Source: Branchiostoma floridae
Lineage: Eukaryota > Chordata > Leptocardii > Amphioxiformes > Branchiostomatidae
Assembly (NCBI RefSeq): GCF_000003815.2
Contig: NC_049988.1
Coordinates: 6,538,004-6,602,003 of the forward strand
Reading direction: 5' to 3'
DNA: 64,000 bases
The notes under the pieces were generated by a model. That model did no database searches, was not told the origin of the DNA, and saw only the letters and a program-made list of their open reading frames with translations. The position numbers and the translations under genes are program-made. This document shows, one piece after another, positions 30,546-45,500 of this stretch (positions within the stretch are counted from its first letter, which is position 1; each line of letters starts with the position of its first letter).

Positions 30546-33500
30546 CTGGAAGATGAACAAGACCAACATTTAAAAAAGAAAATGTCACGGCGACATTGGT
30601 TGTATGACAACGAAACAACAAGACTGGCAATGAAAGAAAAACAAGGCGACGGTGATTGTATGACGATGTTAACAGATACAAAACAAACTATCTTTTCATA
30701 ATATATGAAATACTACATTACTATTATATATGGCCTCTAAAAGCGTTTTCATAAATGTTGATTTGAAAAGAACACGACTTCAGTACCAAGGACAAGATCA
30801 AATACGAACTGTCAATAGTATACCTGCATTACTGAAACATTCCGGTAGGTGGCGCTAGTAAGCTATGCTGGGCAGTGAGCACATGTCGACAAACTGACAA
30901 CCAGGTTAGATATGTGTGTGTGTAAAGGGCATTACGTCTATATATTTGATCAAATGCTAACTCACCTCTCCGTTGAGGAAACAGTACAAGATGGCGACGA
31001 AGAAACCCTGGAAAAAGTTAGACGTCAATGAGTCAGTGTCCATGAAAATCCATAACAATTCAAATAAATTCCCTACATTATTTCCTACTTCTAAAACCTT
31101 TTGCAAATAAATATTGGTGATTTAGATGTTGCAATGAAGATCTTTTAAACGCTGTTTTATGAAGAAGGAATGTTCCGTACCTGAAATGAGTTGAAGAAAA
31201 GGTCGAAGTAAAGTCTGGCTTCGTACGCCACACCTCCGACATTGTCCGGCATGCCCACAAACACGATGTAGTGGACTCCGAACAGCGGGATCAGAACAAG
31301 CGTGGACTTGGCCAGTTTCCTGCGAACAGAAATGATTTAAAATGTTTATTGCACAAAAAACTAGCAGAAAATATTCTAAGACATGACGTACGTAATGAAA
31401 CCTTCTGATACTGGGGCGATACGTACTTTCTGATATGGCGTACGGTATAAAATTTTTGTCACAGGAAAGACATAAGGCACGGGATGCAATGTGATGTTGT
31501 TGATAGAGGACGATACAAGCTTTGTGAGACTTGGAATGGTGATACTGTACAAACTTTCTGTGACGGGGGACGATACAAGCCCTCTGTTACCTATGACCTA
31601 TTCATGTTGTCGTGCCGTGAATTCAGCAGAACATATACGGAAGTTTAGTTTGCATTTGTATTATAACAAATGTTTAATTTACGATTCTACAAGGGAAGGC
31701 ATTGTTGAACAAGGGTTAAACTCACCAGTTCACGCCTCTTGGCCAGCGACAACAGCAGAAACGCTTTCTCCTAGAACAAGCAAAATAATATTTGAGACAA
31801 CCGCAGTAGTAGACAAAATCTGTTCGTTTATATTAACTACCGCCATCTTGACAATGTGTTGGAGGAGGGGCGAAAGGTGCTCAAGAACTGTTTCATCTCA
31901 TTTTGACAGCTTTGTATATCTTTCAAAGTTTTTTATGTTCTTTAAGAAAAGTTGCCAATATGGCCTCGCTCAGTCCACTTGAATCTTCCAGTTGAAAAGC
32001 ATAAATATATACACCGCGTATATCACAAAATATGACAAAACTGTCAAAAATGCTTGCTTATTCTAGCCAAAATCACCCTCTACGACGGAGTTGTATATTT
32101 TCTCTCTCCCGCCTCTGTCTACCGTTTATTTAAAGAATCGTCCGTCTGTGTCCAAGCTAAACATCTTTATTTCCTTTCAGCAAAACATGCCATCAGATTT
32201 CCAAAATATAAAGCACTCTGGGGGTCATAGGTCACGGTAAGGAGCATGAACTAAACGGTGCGGTATTTCTAGAGCAAACAAAACTGACCTCAGAAGTACT
32301 CTTCTACATTGCTGTACTAGTATGTTTAGAAAACATTACTAAAACATTTCACAGGGCTCTTCTGTAATTTTGCAACATTTTCAAGATCGCATTTAATCAT
32401 CTTTGTACTATAGTTAACAAAACTATAACATTATACTATGAATACCGAAAATATGCCACCAAAAGCATATGCTGGTATACCAAGGATACCAAAACATCAA
32501 ACAACCTGAACATAAATAAAGTACATGTATAAGGATTTGACTTGTATGGCAAAAAAAAAAAATAAACAGATACCTGTATCTGACAATAGATAATAAACAA
32601 TTAGAATGAAAACAAATATTCTAACACTTTGAAAACTAGCAATCAATTGACAATCGTCCACAAACTACCAGAAATGAGAAAAGATAATAATCAAGTCCCC
32701 AAAACGGTATCATTTGTTCATATCTCTGACAAGGGCAACACATATTAACTGCACAAAAATAATGTACATTTTTCAACGATGCAATTCAATGCTAAAGCGA
32801 CTGGTCTGAATAATAAGCCCATTTAGCTCACATAAGAGTTTTAGTTTTCAAAACGACTCAGGGTAATGGGATCTTCTCTACACCAAGGTGAGACTTAAAA
32901 CACACGTATTTTGTCAACTTCTGACGCGTTAAAAATCCCCACATTGCCTGTGTTATTTCAGATTTCACCTCTTCTGTGAACAGCGCTCTAAGACTAAGCT
33001 ATTGTCATCAAGTGACCTGGTTTGGCACTAGACAGGCGTTTTACTGGCACTAGGTGACAGGATGTGAAATTTAGCAAAGCACTTAAGCCGACCATTTGAG
33101 TTTGTCAGTAAACGGCAAAGCTGTGATAATGCTGTTGAATCGTATTTGTTTCACAACTTTTGAATTTTGATACCTAACTTTAATACAGAATGATAGCGCC
33201 GCGATTTTTCTTCAAAGTTACCTTACATTTGAATAACATCGCAATGATAATGATTCATTCAGTCATACATTCATTTATCCATAAATGTACATTTCTTTCT
33301 ACCGTAGAATGCCGTCGTCTCTGAGCTGTCATTTTCCCAAGCTACGAATGATGTACATTTCTTTCTATTTACACTTCCTTCAATTTATTTTACCAGGGAG
33401 ACTAGAAAATAAGCAATAATATTAAGCAATTGGCCTGTGTATATCCATTCATTCATTCACCAAATCGTTTGTTTCTTTGTTCGTTTAGTTATTCATTTTT

Positions 33501-36500
33501 GTTCGTCCATTCAATCGCCCACATTATGATTCATTCATTCATGCAGTCATTCATTTATCCATTCATTGTTCCCTTAACCGTTCATTAAGTCTTTATTTAA
33601 CTCGTCCATTCGTTTATTCATCCATTCATTCGTTCGGTCGTTTATACGTCTCATCTTTTCGTCATTCCCGCCTTCATCTATTCATTTGGATGTCAAATGT
33701 ATAAGGATTGAACTCACTGGTCCGCCCCGACAGCAGCGGTCATGCGCAGTTTCTGTACCACGATGCGCAGAATGTTGACGAACAACAAGAAGTTGATCTG
33801 GAAAAGACAATATCATATCATAGATTAAAGACTCATACTAATAGTTAAAGCTACCGAAGAAGCATAATTATCTTACCTTCCATAAGAGCTTTAATCATCA
33901 CTGTTGACATTTATCTACTGGAAACACGTTACATTTAGCTGTTTTCCTGGGGCTAAAGTAATTCTAAAAAGAGAGTGTATTTTTAATCGACGTCTTATTC
34001 CTTACGTCTAAAACTTAGTGCGTACATGTAAAATGCTCCTCAAAAGCATTTGACAAAGGCGCCTAGGGAGACTAAGTACAGACTTACCGATCGCTGCGCT
34101 GGTACATTTAATTTAGTGATCTATTCAGAATTTTCTGTATGCACTGCGGGTTGCCCGGAAGAACTAACTACTATCAAGGGAGTGGCATTTGAATCAATGC
34201 AGGAGATGCATATATAGTACAGTGCTAAACTTTCTTCCAACACAAAGTTTCTTATAATACAAAAGTACATAGGGATCAAATTTTCAACAACAACTGCCAC
34301 CTTCTTCAGGTTCAACACCGATAACCAATCACGTCAGAACATGAAGTTGTGAGAGCTACGGACCCGTGATCTTATCAACACGTGACCTTGCAGATACGTG
34401 TCGTCATTAATTGGTCAAACGTGCCTTGCGCCAGGAAGTTTATAACGCCCACCGTCTCTGTTCAATTGCTGACGACATCAGTATTGATCCTAAAGAAGGC
34501 GACAGTGGTCGTTGAAAATTTGATTCATGTGTACTCTTGTGTTGGAAGAAAATTTAGCATTGTACTATCATGATTACAGCCAACACTGAGCCTCCGTGAG
34601 ACACATGTTTGCATGTAATAGATGAAGAGGTCTGCTACAGCTACGCAGTCTAAATTGTTTTAAAAAAGAAAGTGTAACTGACCAATATGGCGGCCACGAT
34701 TGGTCCACGGTATATCCATAAGTATCCCGTTGTAGGCTCGCTGTAGTCCCAACACCTAAAATAGCATAGGAATACAAGATTTGTCTGAAAGATAGCCTCA
34801 TATCATGCACTTGATATTTTGGGACAATGTTCTGTCCTATGGTGTGCATGAATGGTGTGCTAATACTAGTATATTCATGTTCTGTAATAAAAAATGTAAT
34901 AGATTGGCATCCTTCATGGTCCCGCCGCCATTTTGAAAACCTTCAAAATGGCGGCGGGACCTTGAAGCTGGCCTATTCAAGATGGACGTCGCTCAGGCCC
35001 CCTTTCCACTAGACGGCGATCGCGCTGCGCTCTCACTGCGCTCTCACTGCGACCTAAGGAGGATATGTGTAACATTCGCTTTCACACTGGGTATGTCATA
35101 CAAAACGTAAGAGTGTGACTTAGAAGACAACAAAACACACAAAGTGTAAAAAGATTCGTGTCTTTTCGATACAATTCGTTGAACGAAATGTCAAATTTTA
35201 GGTCGCAGAGGAGCGCGGCGAGAGCGCCGTCCTAGTGGAAAGGGGGTGTCAGCGATAGTTGACAGATAGAATTTTAGATATCCACCCAAGAGACTTTGCG
35301 ATATCAAAAGATCGTCTGAACAGTGATAGTGAATCGTAAAATGACTCGATAATAGAAGACTTACAGAGAGAATAAAATGCCTACAAATAAAATTTCCCCT
35401 AAAGTCATCTAAAGATCATAACGTTATATAAGTAAACCAACCGTGTATCATTAAAAGTACTAGTATGTACGTGCCAAAACGCCTACAGCATAGTTGAATC
35501 ACGCTCTTGTGGCATATCTCAAAGTAAAAGGCGTTTTGACATGGACCATTAACATAGGACCCTTTTTGTCATTGTCATAGAGGATTAGTCACGGCCTATA
35601 TGCAATGAAAGTCGTTAAAAGCAACATCTATCTTGTCGTCCGGGGCAAGTTCCCATGAAATTAGTTCTTCAAATTTCTACCTTCACCACGAAGTTTATTT
35701 TTTAGGTTTCACATGTCTGTCGGTGGCCAGCTTAACTTGAGAAGCTGTGGACGGATTCTAATTATATTTTGTCGGTGGTTTCGGGTAGGGAAAAGAAAGG
35801 TCATGTTTAGTAATGTGCCCCCTAGCAGCTTTTTCATGTACTGCAGTAGAACTTATGGTTTGGGATATTCTCGTTGTTATGATTTTTGAGTGGTAAAGAG
35901 CTCTTGGGAAAGAGGTAACTGCGATTTTGTCTAGAAAGAGAATTCGAATAACTCAAGAAGGGGTTGACAGATCGTCATGATTTTTGCATGTAGTTATTAT
36001 CATTTCACAAATATTTCACACCTACGTCTGACATTCCAAAATACACAACAAAGCACAAATCTATATCTTGACACAAAATAATGCTTTCTTGGACAAAAAT
36101 ATCTAACAATTGTATGACAAAAGAAAAATAATTTTTTACGTTTTACTAGATTTTGGCTGTGACTTAGTTCTGAACAAATAGTACAAAAGTAATCAATTAT
36201 TTACTGATCACAATTTCGGGCTATATCCCAACTGTACACATTTCGTGTGATTTTTGACTATGACGAATACAGTTCCAAGGAACTTACATATCGATGTACC
36301 CACCCAACTGTACTGTTGACCCAAGTAAGCGGAATGGTATTGCGTACGAAACATAATTTCAACCATATCTTAGATTTAATACCCCATTAATAAGCTAACC
36401 CTTAACACTCTCTTTCCCTTAGGGAATTGACCTCTGAGTAATCTATAGCCTACGAAGTGTATCGTGTAGTTGAATAATTGAGTAAGTGTACATGAACTTG

Positions 36501-39500
36501 ACTCTCTTGTACCCCAATGTGGCGCCAACAGTGACAAACAGAATATCAACTTTGACAGACTTGTAAGTTTCTCTCCACACGCAAGAGTACAGTCAAACCT
36601 GTATTAGGGGCCACCTCTACAGAGGGGCCACCTGTCCATAGTGGCCACTTTTTGTCGGTCCCTTGGGTGTTTTATCTACAAGTTACCACCTCTATACAGA
36701 GGCCACCTGTCTATACAGTCAAACCTGTATTAGGGGCCACCTCTACAGAGGGGCCACCTGTCCATAGTGGCCACTTTTTGTCGGTCCCTTGGGTGTTTTA
36801 TCTACAAGTTACCACCTCTATACAGAGGCCACCTGTCTATAGTGGCCAAATTTGTCCGGTCCCTTGAGTGGCCGCTATAGACAGGTTTGACTGCAGTGGC
36901 CAAATTTGTCCGGTCCCTTGAGTGGCCGCTATAGACAGGTTTGACTGTATGGCTATCAGACTGGCTTTCACGAGGAAAAGTTCAGCTATAATTTGTAGTA
37001 TCTGATTTGGATGTGTGTCAAAGTCGCCTAGGAGTTAATACAGTATACATGTATCAAAATTAGTTCCATATATTAGGCTCCGGCTCGAGATGGCTGTTAT
37101 GAGACTTCTGGCTATCTCGGTTTAACAGTTAATTATACTGATATCGCCGTCTGAATATCGCATGCGATAGATACGTGTATAAGATGAGGGATATAATGGT
37201 CTATTTCATTTTACTACAGGATATGTAGTGAAAATGAATTAGAATGAATGCAAAGTTTGAGTTACCCAATATTGTCCAGGTAGGCTCGAACCAGTACCCA
37301 CGGGATCACAAAGGTGAGTGGAAACCCTGAAGAATAACGAAACATAAAAATCAAAATCAAAACATATCATCATAAGAACTTGAAAGGGTTTTTAGAATTT
37401 CAACAAAATCTGTAACTAGTATTATTCAATGCCACGTAGTCTTATATACAGCATTTTTGTTTTCTAGAATAATTGTTGTTAAGTAATACACATTGTCAAT
37501 TGTTGTATCGTATCCTATTTGTGTGCAATGAAGTTATCATCTAGATGGTGTCTCGCAGTTGGTTCCTGAACAATTATGAAACATGCAATTAAATACGTCT
37601 TTCAATTTTATCATAGACATAGAACTTTATTGCACGACATTTGTACATGGTACAATGTATAACAACAACTATTACACAAAGTACAAAATAGGTGTATCAT
37701 AAACTCTATTTTTTACAATACGCCGTTAAGCCAGTTTTCCCATCTGAATTAGTTGTATATATGGTAGCTTGGCGCGCCTCACAGAATAATAATTCAGTAT
37801 TCTGTCACTGCACGTACGTATAATCTCGTCTGATAGATAAGAGATCTTCAAATTTACCGTCGACAGTAAATATACATTAGTCCGTACCACTCTTATGCAC
37901 TAATGGACCCTCTCATACTTACGTTAAGTGGCTATTGATGTAAAGGCATTAAACCCAGCGGCGGTAAAGTAAGTATTAATCGTATTTCACATACTCTTCT
38001 ACTTTTAACCGTCAAGGGTAATGAAATTCAAATTACGATGACAGTGAATAGTATCCTATTAGCTTTTATCTGAAACCTTCATCAAGCTCTAAGCTATGGA
38101 CTCCTATGAATGAGCACACTCATTGGAGATAAAGTTAATATCAGGGTTTTCAGCAGAGCGCTTTCACGTGTTGTTGATGCTGTGCCCGCCGCCATCTTGG
38201 TGTCTTCATTTGCATTATAAGATATCATGGTTCAGGCATTCCTGTATCATTCAAAGGTACCCTGATCCACTTAAATACTAGTAGTAATCAGGTTCAAGTA
38301 TCTTATCTATAAAAAGAAGAGAATATCATTGCAATACTTTGAAAACGTTCCGAACTATGATCCGTTAAAATGCAAATAGGGACGCCAATATGGCCACTGA
38401 CACTTGATGCGGAAATTGAATAAAAACGGCCAATGCGTACCCCATCCGATTGCGATGAACCACCGCAAGAACTTCTTTTCTGAGAAGACTGAGATGAAGA
38501 TGAGGTTGTGGAGGTACAGTCCCTCCACCAGAACCCAGTAGTAGTTGGTTGCCATGAAGTACATGAATAGGGACATGGCCAGCTTACAGGTCCACTGGAA
38601 ATGTTGAAAACAGAACAATGACACAAAACAAAACAAAACTTCCCACATTCACAAACAGGTTTTCCTTGGAGAAGTGATATGGAATCTGTTGAAGAAAGTT
38701 TGTAGTGAATGATAAGACCTCCTTTCAACTAGACGGCGATCGCGCTTTGCACTCATTCACTGCGACATAACCTTCGATTTCATACTGGTTATATGTCATG
38801 CAAAACACACAAGTGTTCCTGAAAAGACAACAAAAGCTGCAAAATGTAAGACGTCTTGTTTTCTTAATACAATTCGTTAAGTGATCTGTCAAATTTTAGG
38901 TCGCACATAGAGCGCGGCGAGAGCGCCATCCTTATACCCGGCCCCCCTCACATTAGGCGAAAATCGATCGGACGACGAGTCTGCGAGCTCTAAATTACGA
39001 GGAGGCATGACCCTGACGGGAAGGGAGGGAGCTCTGCCATTTCTTCGTCGGCAGCAGGGTCATTCCTCCTCTTAATTTAGAGCTCGCAGACACGTCGTCC
39101 GATCGATTTTCGCCTAATGTGAGGGGGGGGTATAATGGAAAGGGGGTACAACCAACATAAATCTTTTACCAAAATGAATGACATGCATCGGTTAGTTGAC
39201 AGACAGAAGAATAGACGCACTATGGCCTAGGCCGCCATTGCCAACGTACAACTCAACACTCCAACGCTACATCTTGATTCCTTCTGTGGTTCCGTAGTAA
39301 ACCCTTGAGCCATGCATGTATATGTGCAGGAGAAAAATAAGTTATATATGAGGTGCCACGTGCAACAAAATGGTTGTGATACATTAGTGAGGTGACAAAC
39401 AGTGCTAGTAGACTAATCACATAATACAAATATTATGACAGGGAATTTGACCCAGCACAACAGTCATAACTCTGCGTCATTACCCTCTTCGAAGAAGCAA

Positions 39501-42500
39501 CTCGCGTGACGTCATCGCTATGTTCGCCGCCATATTGGTGTCTCCATTTGCATTGCAATGAATCATAGCTCAAATGTTTACGGGCATCTTCTGATGCCCT
39601 AAAACACGTTAAAATGTCCACAGCTCAAAGATTAGAATACGAGAAGTATATATCAGATACTGTGTGCACTTGAGCTACGATCCAGTGAAATACAAATAGG
39701 GACACCAAGATGGCCGCCATCACCAGCGTTCTAAGAATACACCTCAGGAAGAGAGTAACACGAAGAGTGGACACGTGTAAGTAGTTAGGTGCTGGATCTC
39801 ACCGCATACTTAGAACCATCCATAAATATTCTGTGAAGGTCGTTGTCCGTCTTTGAAGCGGGCAGAAAAGGAGGAAAAAATACAAAGCACCGTAGAGAAC
39901 AAACGTATCATTCATGTTAGTGTGGCTCATGCTGTGGACTCTGTTTGAAGCGCTGTGTATAAAGCTGGCAATTCACTGGACTGCGCAAAATGGCACAAGT
40001 CTTTCCTAAAACGATGATTCTAAAATTGCAATTTTTCAGATAGGCGCTGATTGGCACAAAATGGCACCATTCATGTATTTAGTGGTAGCTTACGCATCTT
40101 GTGCCAAGAACCATTATTAAGCTGCAAATCTCTTTTTGATACATGTTGATAATTGTATAATTTTTTCTTTCTTTTAAATTTGGCACAATGTCCTAATGCC
40201 AGTCCAGTGTGGTGCCTGCTTTTGTAATTTTGAGCAGATACATGGCTGTTAGTTGAAGTCGAAATAAATCACCGCATGCAGTTGATCAAATGTAAATTAG
40301 CGGTAGTAACTCATTTACAACTTTGCAAATATTGAAACAAGCAGCTCATATCATGTAAACCATTGAAGTTTTTGCGTTGAACATGTAAATCAGAATTATT
40401 AACTTTAACCTGATACAAGGAATAGTATATCTTGTAGCTGCCTCTTCATAACAAACTTAAAATTCCGAAGAAAGCATCTGCATTTCGTCGAATGCAAAGT
40501 ACTTGTTTTTTTTGTATTGAATATTAATTCTAAATGTTTACAGGACCATTAACTATGGTGTATGAGAGTACATATATTGTGATGATCCTTTTTACTGCGC
40601 ATGTTGCCATCATTGAAAATGTGTGTGTGTGTGTGTGTGTTTGTGTTTGTTTGTTTCTTTGTTTGCTCTTTTGCTTGTGTGTGCATTCTCTCACCGTATT
40701 TCTCTGTCCATGATCTATGTTCAAGGGTCCACCCAGCTGTTCCGGAAGGGTTGAGTCTACGTCATTGACGTCAATGGCGTCGTCCGAGTACAGCACGGCA
40801 TCCTTCACCAGAACAAAGATGGCGCGCAGGATGAAGGACACGAACAGGTGCATGTGCACGTAGTTACGAGTGCAGTGGAGGCGTCTGGAAAATAGGAAAG
40901 CCAAAGTTAGATTTAATGCCAGGAAAACGCGGGAAGAATCTTGGAATATAAGCAGTCATTGGGTGGCCAATGCAGAGAATGTTAAATCCCCGTAACAGCA
41001 AGAAATAGTGAATTCAGATTTGGCCCCCTAAAGACTCAGGTTAGGGACTGCAGGTACCTTTTCGCTGGAAATTTTGAAATAACTCAAAAAGAGGTTGATG
41101 GATCGATTGTCAGAACTTTTGACAAGTAGCTTGGTTGTAGTCTGAGTATCACCCTAGTTTGCAATTGTTGGTGAGGGGGGGGGGGGGTTGGAAGCCCCAG
41201 TAGTATGACACTCAACCTAACTTGATTGAAGATTGACATAATGGAAACATTTTGTGAGGGAAGATTGTTGCTAGGTTTCCTTGAAATTTTTCTTGACAAA
41301 AATACGACACTGTGGATTTCAAAGGTATGCACGTAGTCAAAATAGCTGCCAACGAAATACACTACCACAAAAAATCCCTATTCCTATCAAAGAGATATTT
41401 AGGCTTTTACAATAGCACATGAATAATGTATCTATCGAAATGGAAAAGAGCGTATGTTTTTGTGGGTAACTAGGTCATAGCTTTCGTTGAATTAAACAAG
41501 AAGAAAGGTGCAAACAGTGACCTGAAGGTCTAATGTTTTGATAAATTGTCCAATGACCGTATCAGTAGACACACTATTTTGTTTGTGTGTGTTGACCTGT
41601 TTAAAACTGCAGTAACCTTCAGATGTCCTTCAGTCACACTACCCGTATGGCTAACTTCTGTAGTCCGTTTCAGCAAAGAAAATTACCGAAGGTGTCCCTT
41701 TGCAAAACAAGCTTGCAAACAGTTTGTTTTGCACTGACCACAACAGTTCAAACGGACAATGTTCCCTTTTATAGAACCTCTACCCCCATGGTGTGTTAAA
41801 TGCCGTTTCTGGCAAATGAATGTAGTTCAGGCGTATAGGGATAAGCTGGTTAAACATGTAGCGAAATAGGTCGTCTTTTTGTTCGTCCCTACCACCTCAT
41901 GTAACCATGATCTGTTGGTATTGTACGCAGCAAATGGTGTAACGTTTTGCGCACGCACCCTGAGGGTCGTTACCTTCACTTAATCCCTGCTTTTAAAGGT
42001 GCAGCAGTCTAGGGACTAAAAAAATACAATTGGCGACCTTAGGGGGGACTTAAAGTCTTTAGGTGAATGGTAACACGAGAAAGTATCAGTCTTGCTCAAT
42101 CTATGGACAAAAACAAACTACTAAAATGCCAGCGAGTGGTACATTTGGAGTTATTCTTGCATAGAGCATTGCCACTTAAAAGATTGCTTGGGATAAATTA
42201 TTGCAATACCACTCTGTTTTGGTAACCGTTAGGCCACATGGTTGTGCAAACACTAGTACCACAGTGGCTAAGTCTAAATGGGATTTAAAAACGTAAAAAA
42301 TAGGGTTGGACAAGGCCAAAAGCCCTTTTGTCCATAGCAAGTGAAAGTGCTGATCGGGAAAGTGCATGACTGTCCTACCCAACTTGTCCGATCGGCAAGT
42401 AAGATTTTTCCATTGAGTGCGATTTTGATATTATATACTTGTTACTTTTTACTTTTTACATCGAAATTGGTGAACATAGAAATATAGAGGCAATCATAAG

Positions 42501-45500
42501 AATTCCATTGCTGGAAGTAAAAATTATAACAGTGACATTTGAATTTTGGGCAAATGAAAAAATGATTCGGGCACGTAATTTTTTATGTGCTTGCCCGATA
42601 GGACAAGTGAGTTTTTATTGAGAAAACTTGTCCAACCCTGTTGACGTATAAGAAGCACTCACAATGACGATCAAAACCGATCGCCTTAGATTTTTTCTTA
42701 ATTATCAGTCTTTTTGAGATCATTAGGAAAAGGCAAGCACTATCAAAGTACTTACTTGAAGTAGACAAGGATGGCCAGCGCTACAGTCAGGGACGCCAAA
42801 GAGAAGGAATACCCAACAGTATACAGCTTCGTCACCTTCTCAAACAGCGAATCAGGCTGAAACCAAATTACAAAACAAGTGTTAAAGACCAATTATCATT
42901 CTCTAAAACCTATACTTCAACAGGATTCTATTCTTGATTTTTCCATTATACATAAGAGTTTGGAGAAGAAGACTTAGTGCTGTTGCAACTAGCCATCAAC
43001 ATTTGGTACATAAAGTGTTTATATAGGAGTACCACTGGTGAATGAAATAGGAGCACGCAATACTTCTGGAATATTTACCAAACAGCATATAGATCCATGA
43101 AGTATTTGCACGTGACGTCACACAAAACAGCCGTCATGTTGGTGCGGTGAGTAGATCCAAGATGGCGACTGATAATCGATATTGTTATAAGAAAGAGAGT
43201 GTACTTTTTCTCTGACTATGCTGCGTTTTCCTCCGAATATGCGTACAAAAATGTGGATATAACGTGGTTCAGGATAATGAGTTGCCATAGATAAATCGCG
43301 AATTTCTTTAAACTACCAAAATGGCGAATGACACCAACATGGTGGACGGTTATGGACCACGTGACTGCAAACACCTCATATAATTGGTTTTGGACACATC
43401 AATGGTTAGTGAGTGCAAGGCCGCGTATGAGTGGCAAAGCAGTGTCAGCTAGCGCTATAAGTGCAACAACGCAAGGGGACACCATAGCGTATGAATGTTA
43501 TTATGACAGCCTGTGCAAAGATGAAGTTTTCTCTCCCAACACACACAAGTGTTAAGCTGACGATCACAAAGGTATTCTAAGGAGGAAAAAGCAGTGCGGC
43601 GTCTACGAGCAGACTAGCTACATAGCGCTGGGGGTTGCAATACACTGTGCATCACATAATATGTTAGGTATGAGATGACGTTTTGTGTTTACATACACAA
43701 AAACTGGCAAAAAGGTAAAACCTTGTAGTGTGATTTGAACCAATGGGTATATTATACCATAACGTTAAAGGAGTCCTAAACTCCAGAGGGGAGTGTTATT
43801 TTCCAATAGATTATGTATCAATGAATACACAATCAGTGTCTTTTTCTTCATAATTTCACTTGTGGTAAAATGCACAACGTGTGTTTGTACAACAATATGA
43901 GACTCACTAAACCCATGCAGACCCTACCCATGTATTTCCTATACGTATAGACACTTTCTTCATCATGCATATTTTCGGCATAAATGAGAGGCGATGTTCA
44001 CATCAAGAAAGCCAATTGTTCACGAAATATCAAAGAACGCATAACAAGACGAGAGTTTAAGTTCGCCCCTCAAATTGGTTTCGTAAGCTACCTTTTGTCA
44101 GGCTTTGTCAGACACATTGTATTCAGCCATAGGCTGACACTAATTAATTTAATAAAAGAGTACTTGGGGAGTTTAGTACAATACTGAATGCTTTTTGATG
44201 TACGCGAGATTAGTGGTTACTTTATCGCATAATGTGAAGTAGTATGCATTTTTTAGTTCCTAAAATTGATATCTATCAGAAAATAACACTCTCTTCTGGA
44301 GTTTAGGACTCCTTTAAAAGTAACCCTATATGTAGGATATGTGAACTCTCTAGGTAAGGTTATAACGGGATATTGCTGAAAAGAGATAGTGTATCCAACG
44401 ACACAGATGGTATCATGGTAATAGTAAAAACTGCAAAAAAATGTATGGATAATCTTAGAACCTAACCGCGTATTGAAGAAAAAGGGCACTAATTTAACTT
44501 GGCTGCGAAGGCCTAAAGTTGACATTGTGCATTGAGTTATCAATAGAATATATTTTTGTATGAATGAGTAAGATACCTTTCACGGATATTCTATGCAAGG
44601 TATATGGTTTATCTATTGTCAGGATACACAATGCACAAAAATCTATCCTTTTGTAGAAGACGTTTTCCTGATAACCACAATTTTTCTAAGAGAAAAAAAA
44701 ACAATGAATAGAATTTTTGTCATACCGTTTAGCTATTCTAACCAGAATTATCTTACCATTTCGTAACTAGGTGTAAAATTTAAGAAATTACAAAAAAGGG
44801 TATCATCGATATAGTAACACTGCGAGAAATCTTTTGATTTAAAAAAAAAACATGTTGGTAGGGCTTCTTGATGGAAGGAACAACATTGCATGTCGATCGA
44901 ACAACATTGCATGAAATGTTGTAACAATATCTCGATTGAGGACAAAAATCTGGCAGTCCAGAGTGTGCGATGTTGAAAAATTGGTCCAATATTCAAAGGA
45001 CGCCATATTTCATTTCAAAGCAGGGTTCTGTGTGGGGTAGGTCCGACACGAATGGATGAGAGAGAGATATCACGTGATGAGGAACATGTACCCAGGAGGC
45101 AATGCGTGGTTGGTCAGGTGATCACACGGACGGTTTTGGACACTGCGACACTTTTTCCCACAACTTACCCCGTATGTTTCCTACCATTCCAAGATAGGCA
45201 GAGAGCAGAGTGTTGTAAAGAAGGGAAAACGTAAATAAAGCCTTAAGCATCTACATATTCAGGTCATTTCTACAAATGTTGCTTAGAGAAAAAGGATAGC
45301 AGGAGAGGGGGCGAAGGATAGAATCTTATAGAATTGCTTCTCATCAATTTTAAAATAACTCAATAAACTCAACTACAAACCACGAACACGAATTCACAAC
45401 TGTACCAAATACACTGTATATATAGAGAGAGAATTTTCAGCTTCAAGCCTGTGAAAATTTAAAAGTAGTATCTATAATTGCTTGTGACACATACCAGTCA

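Noticed and set aside
29964-30701. 245-residue plus-strand frame
   Set aside because: It is the antisense of the PTHR last exon, whose minus-strand frame has clear homology and splice signals.
31491-31982. 163-residue plus-strand frame
   Set aside because: Intron of PTHR, no domain or composition typical of coding sequence.
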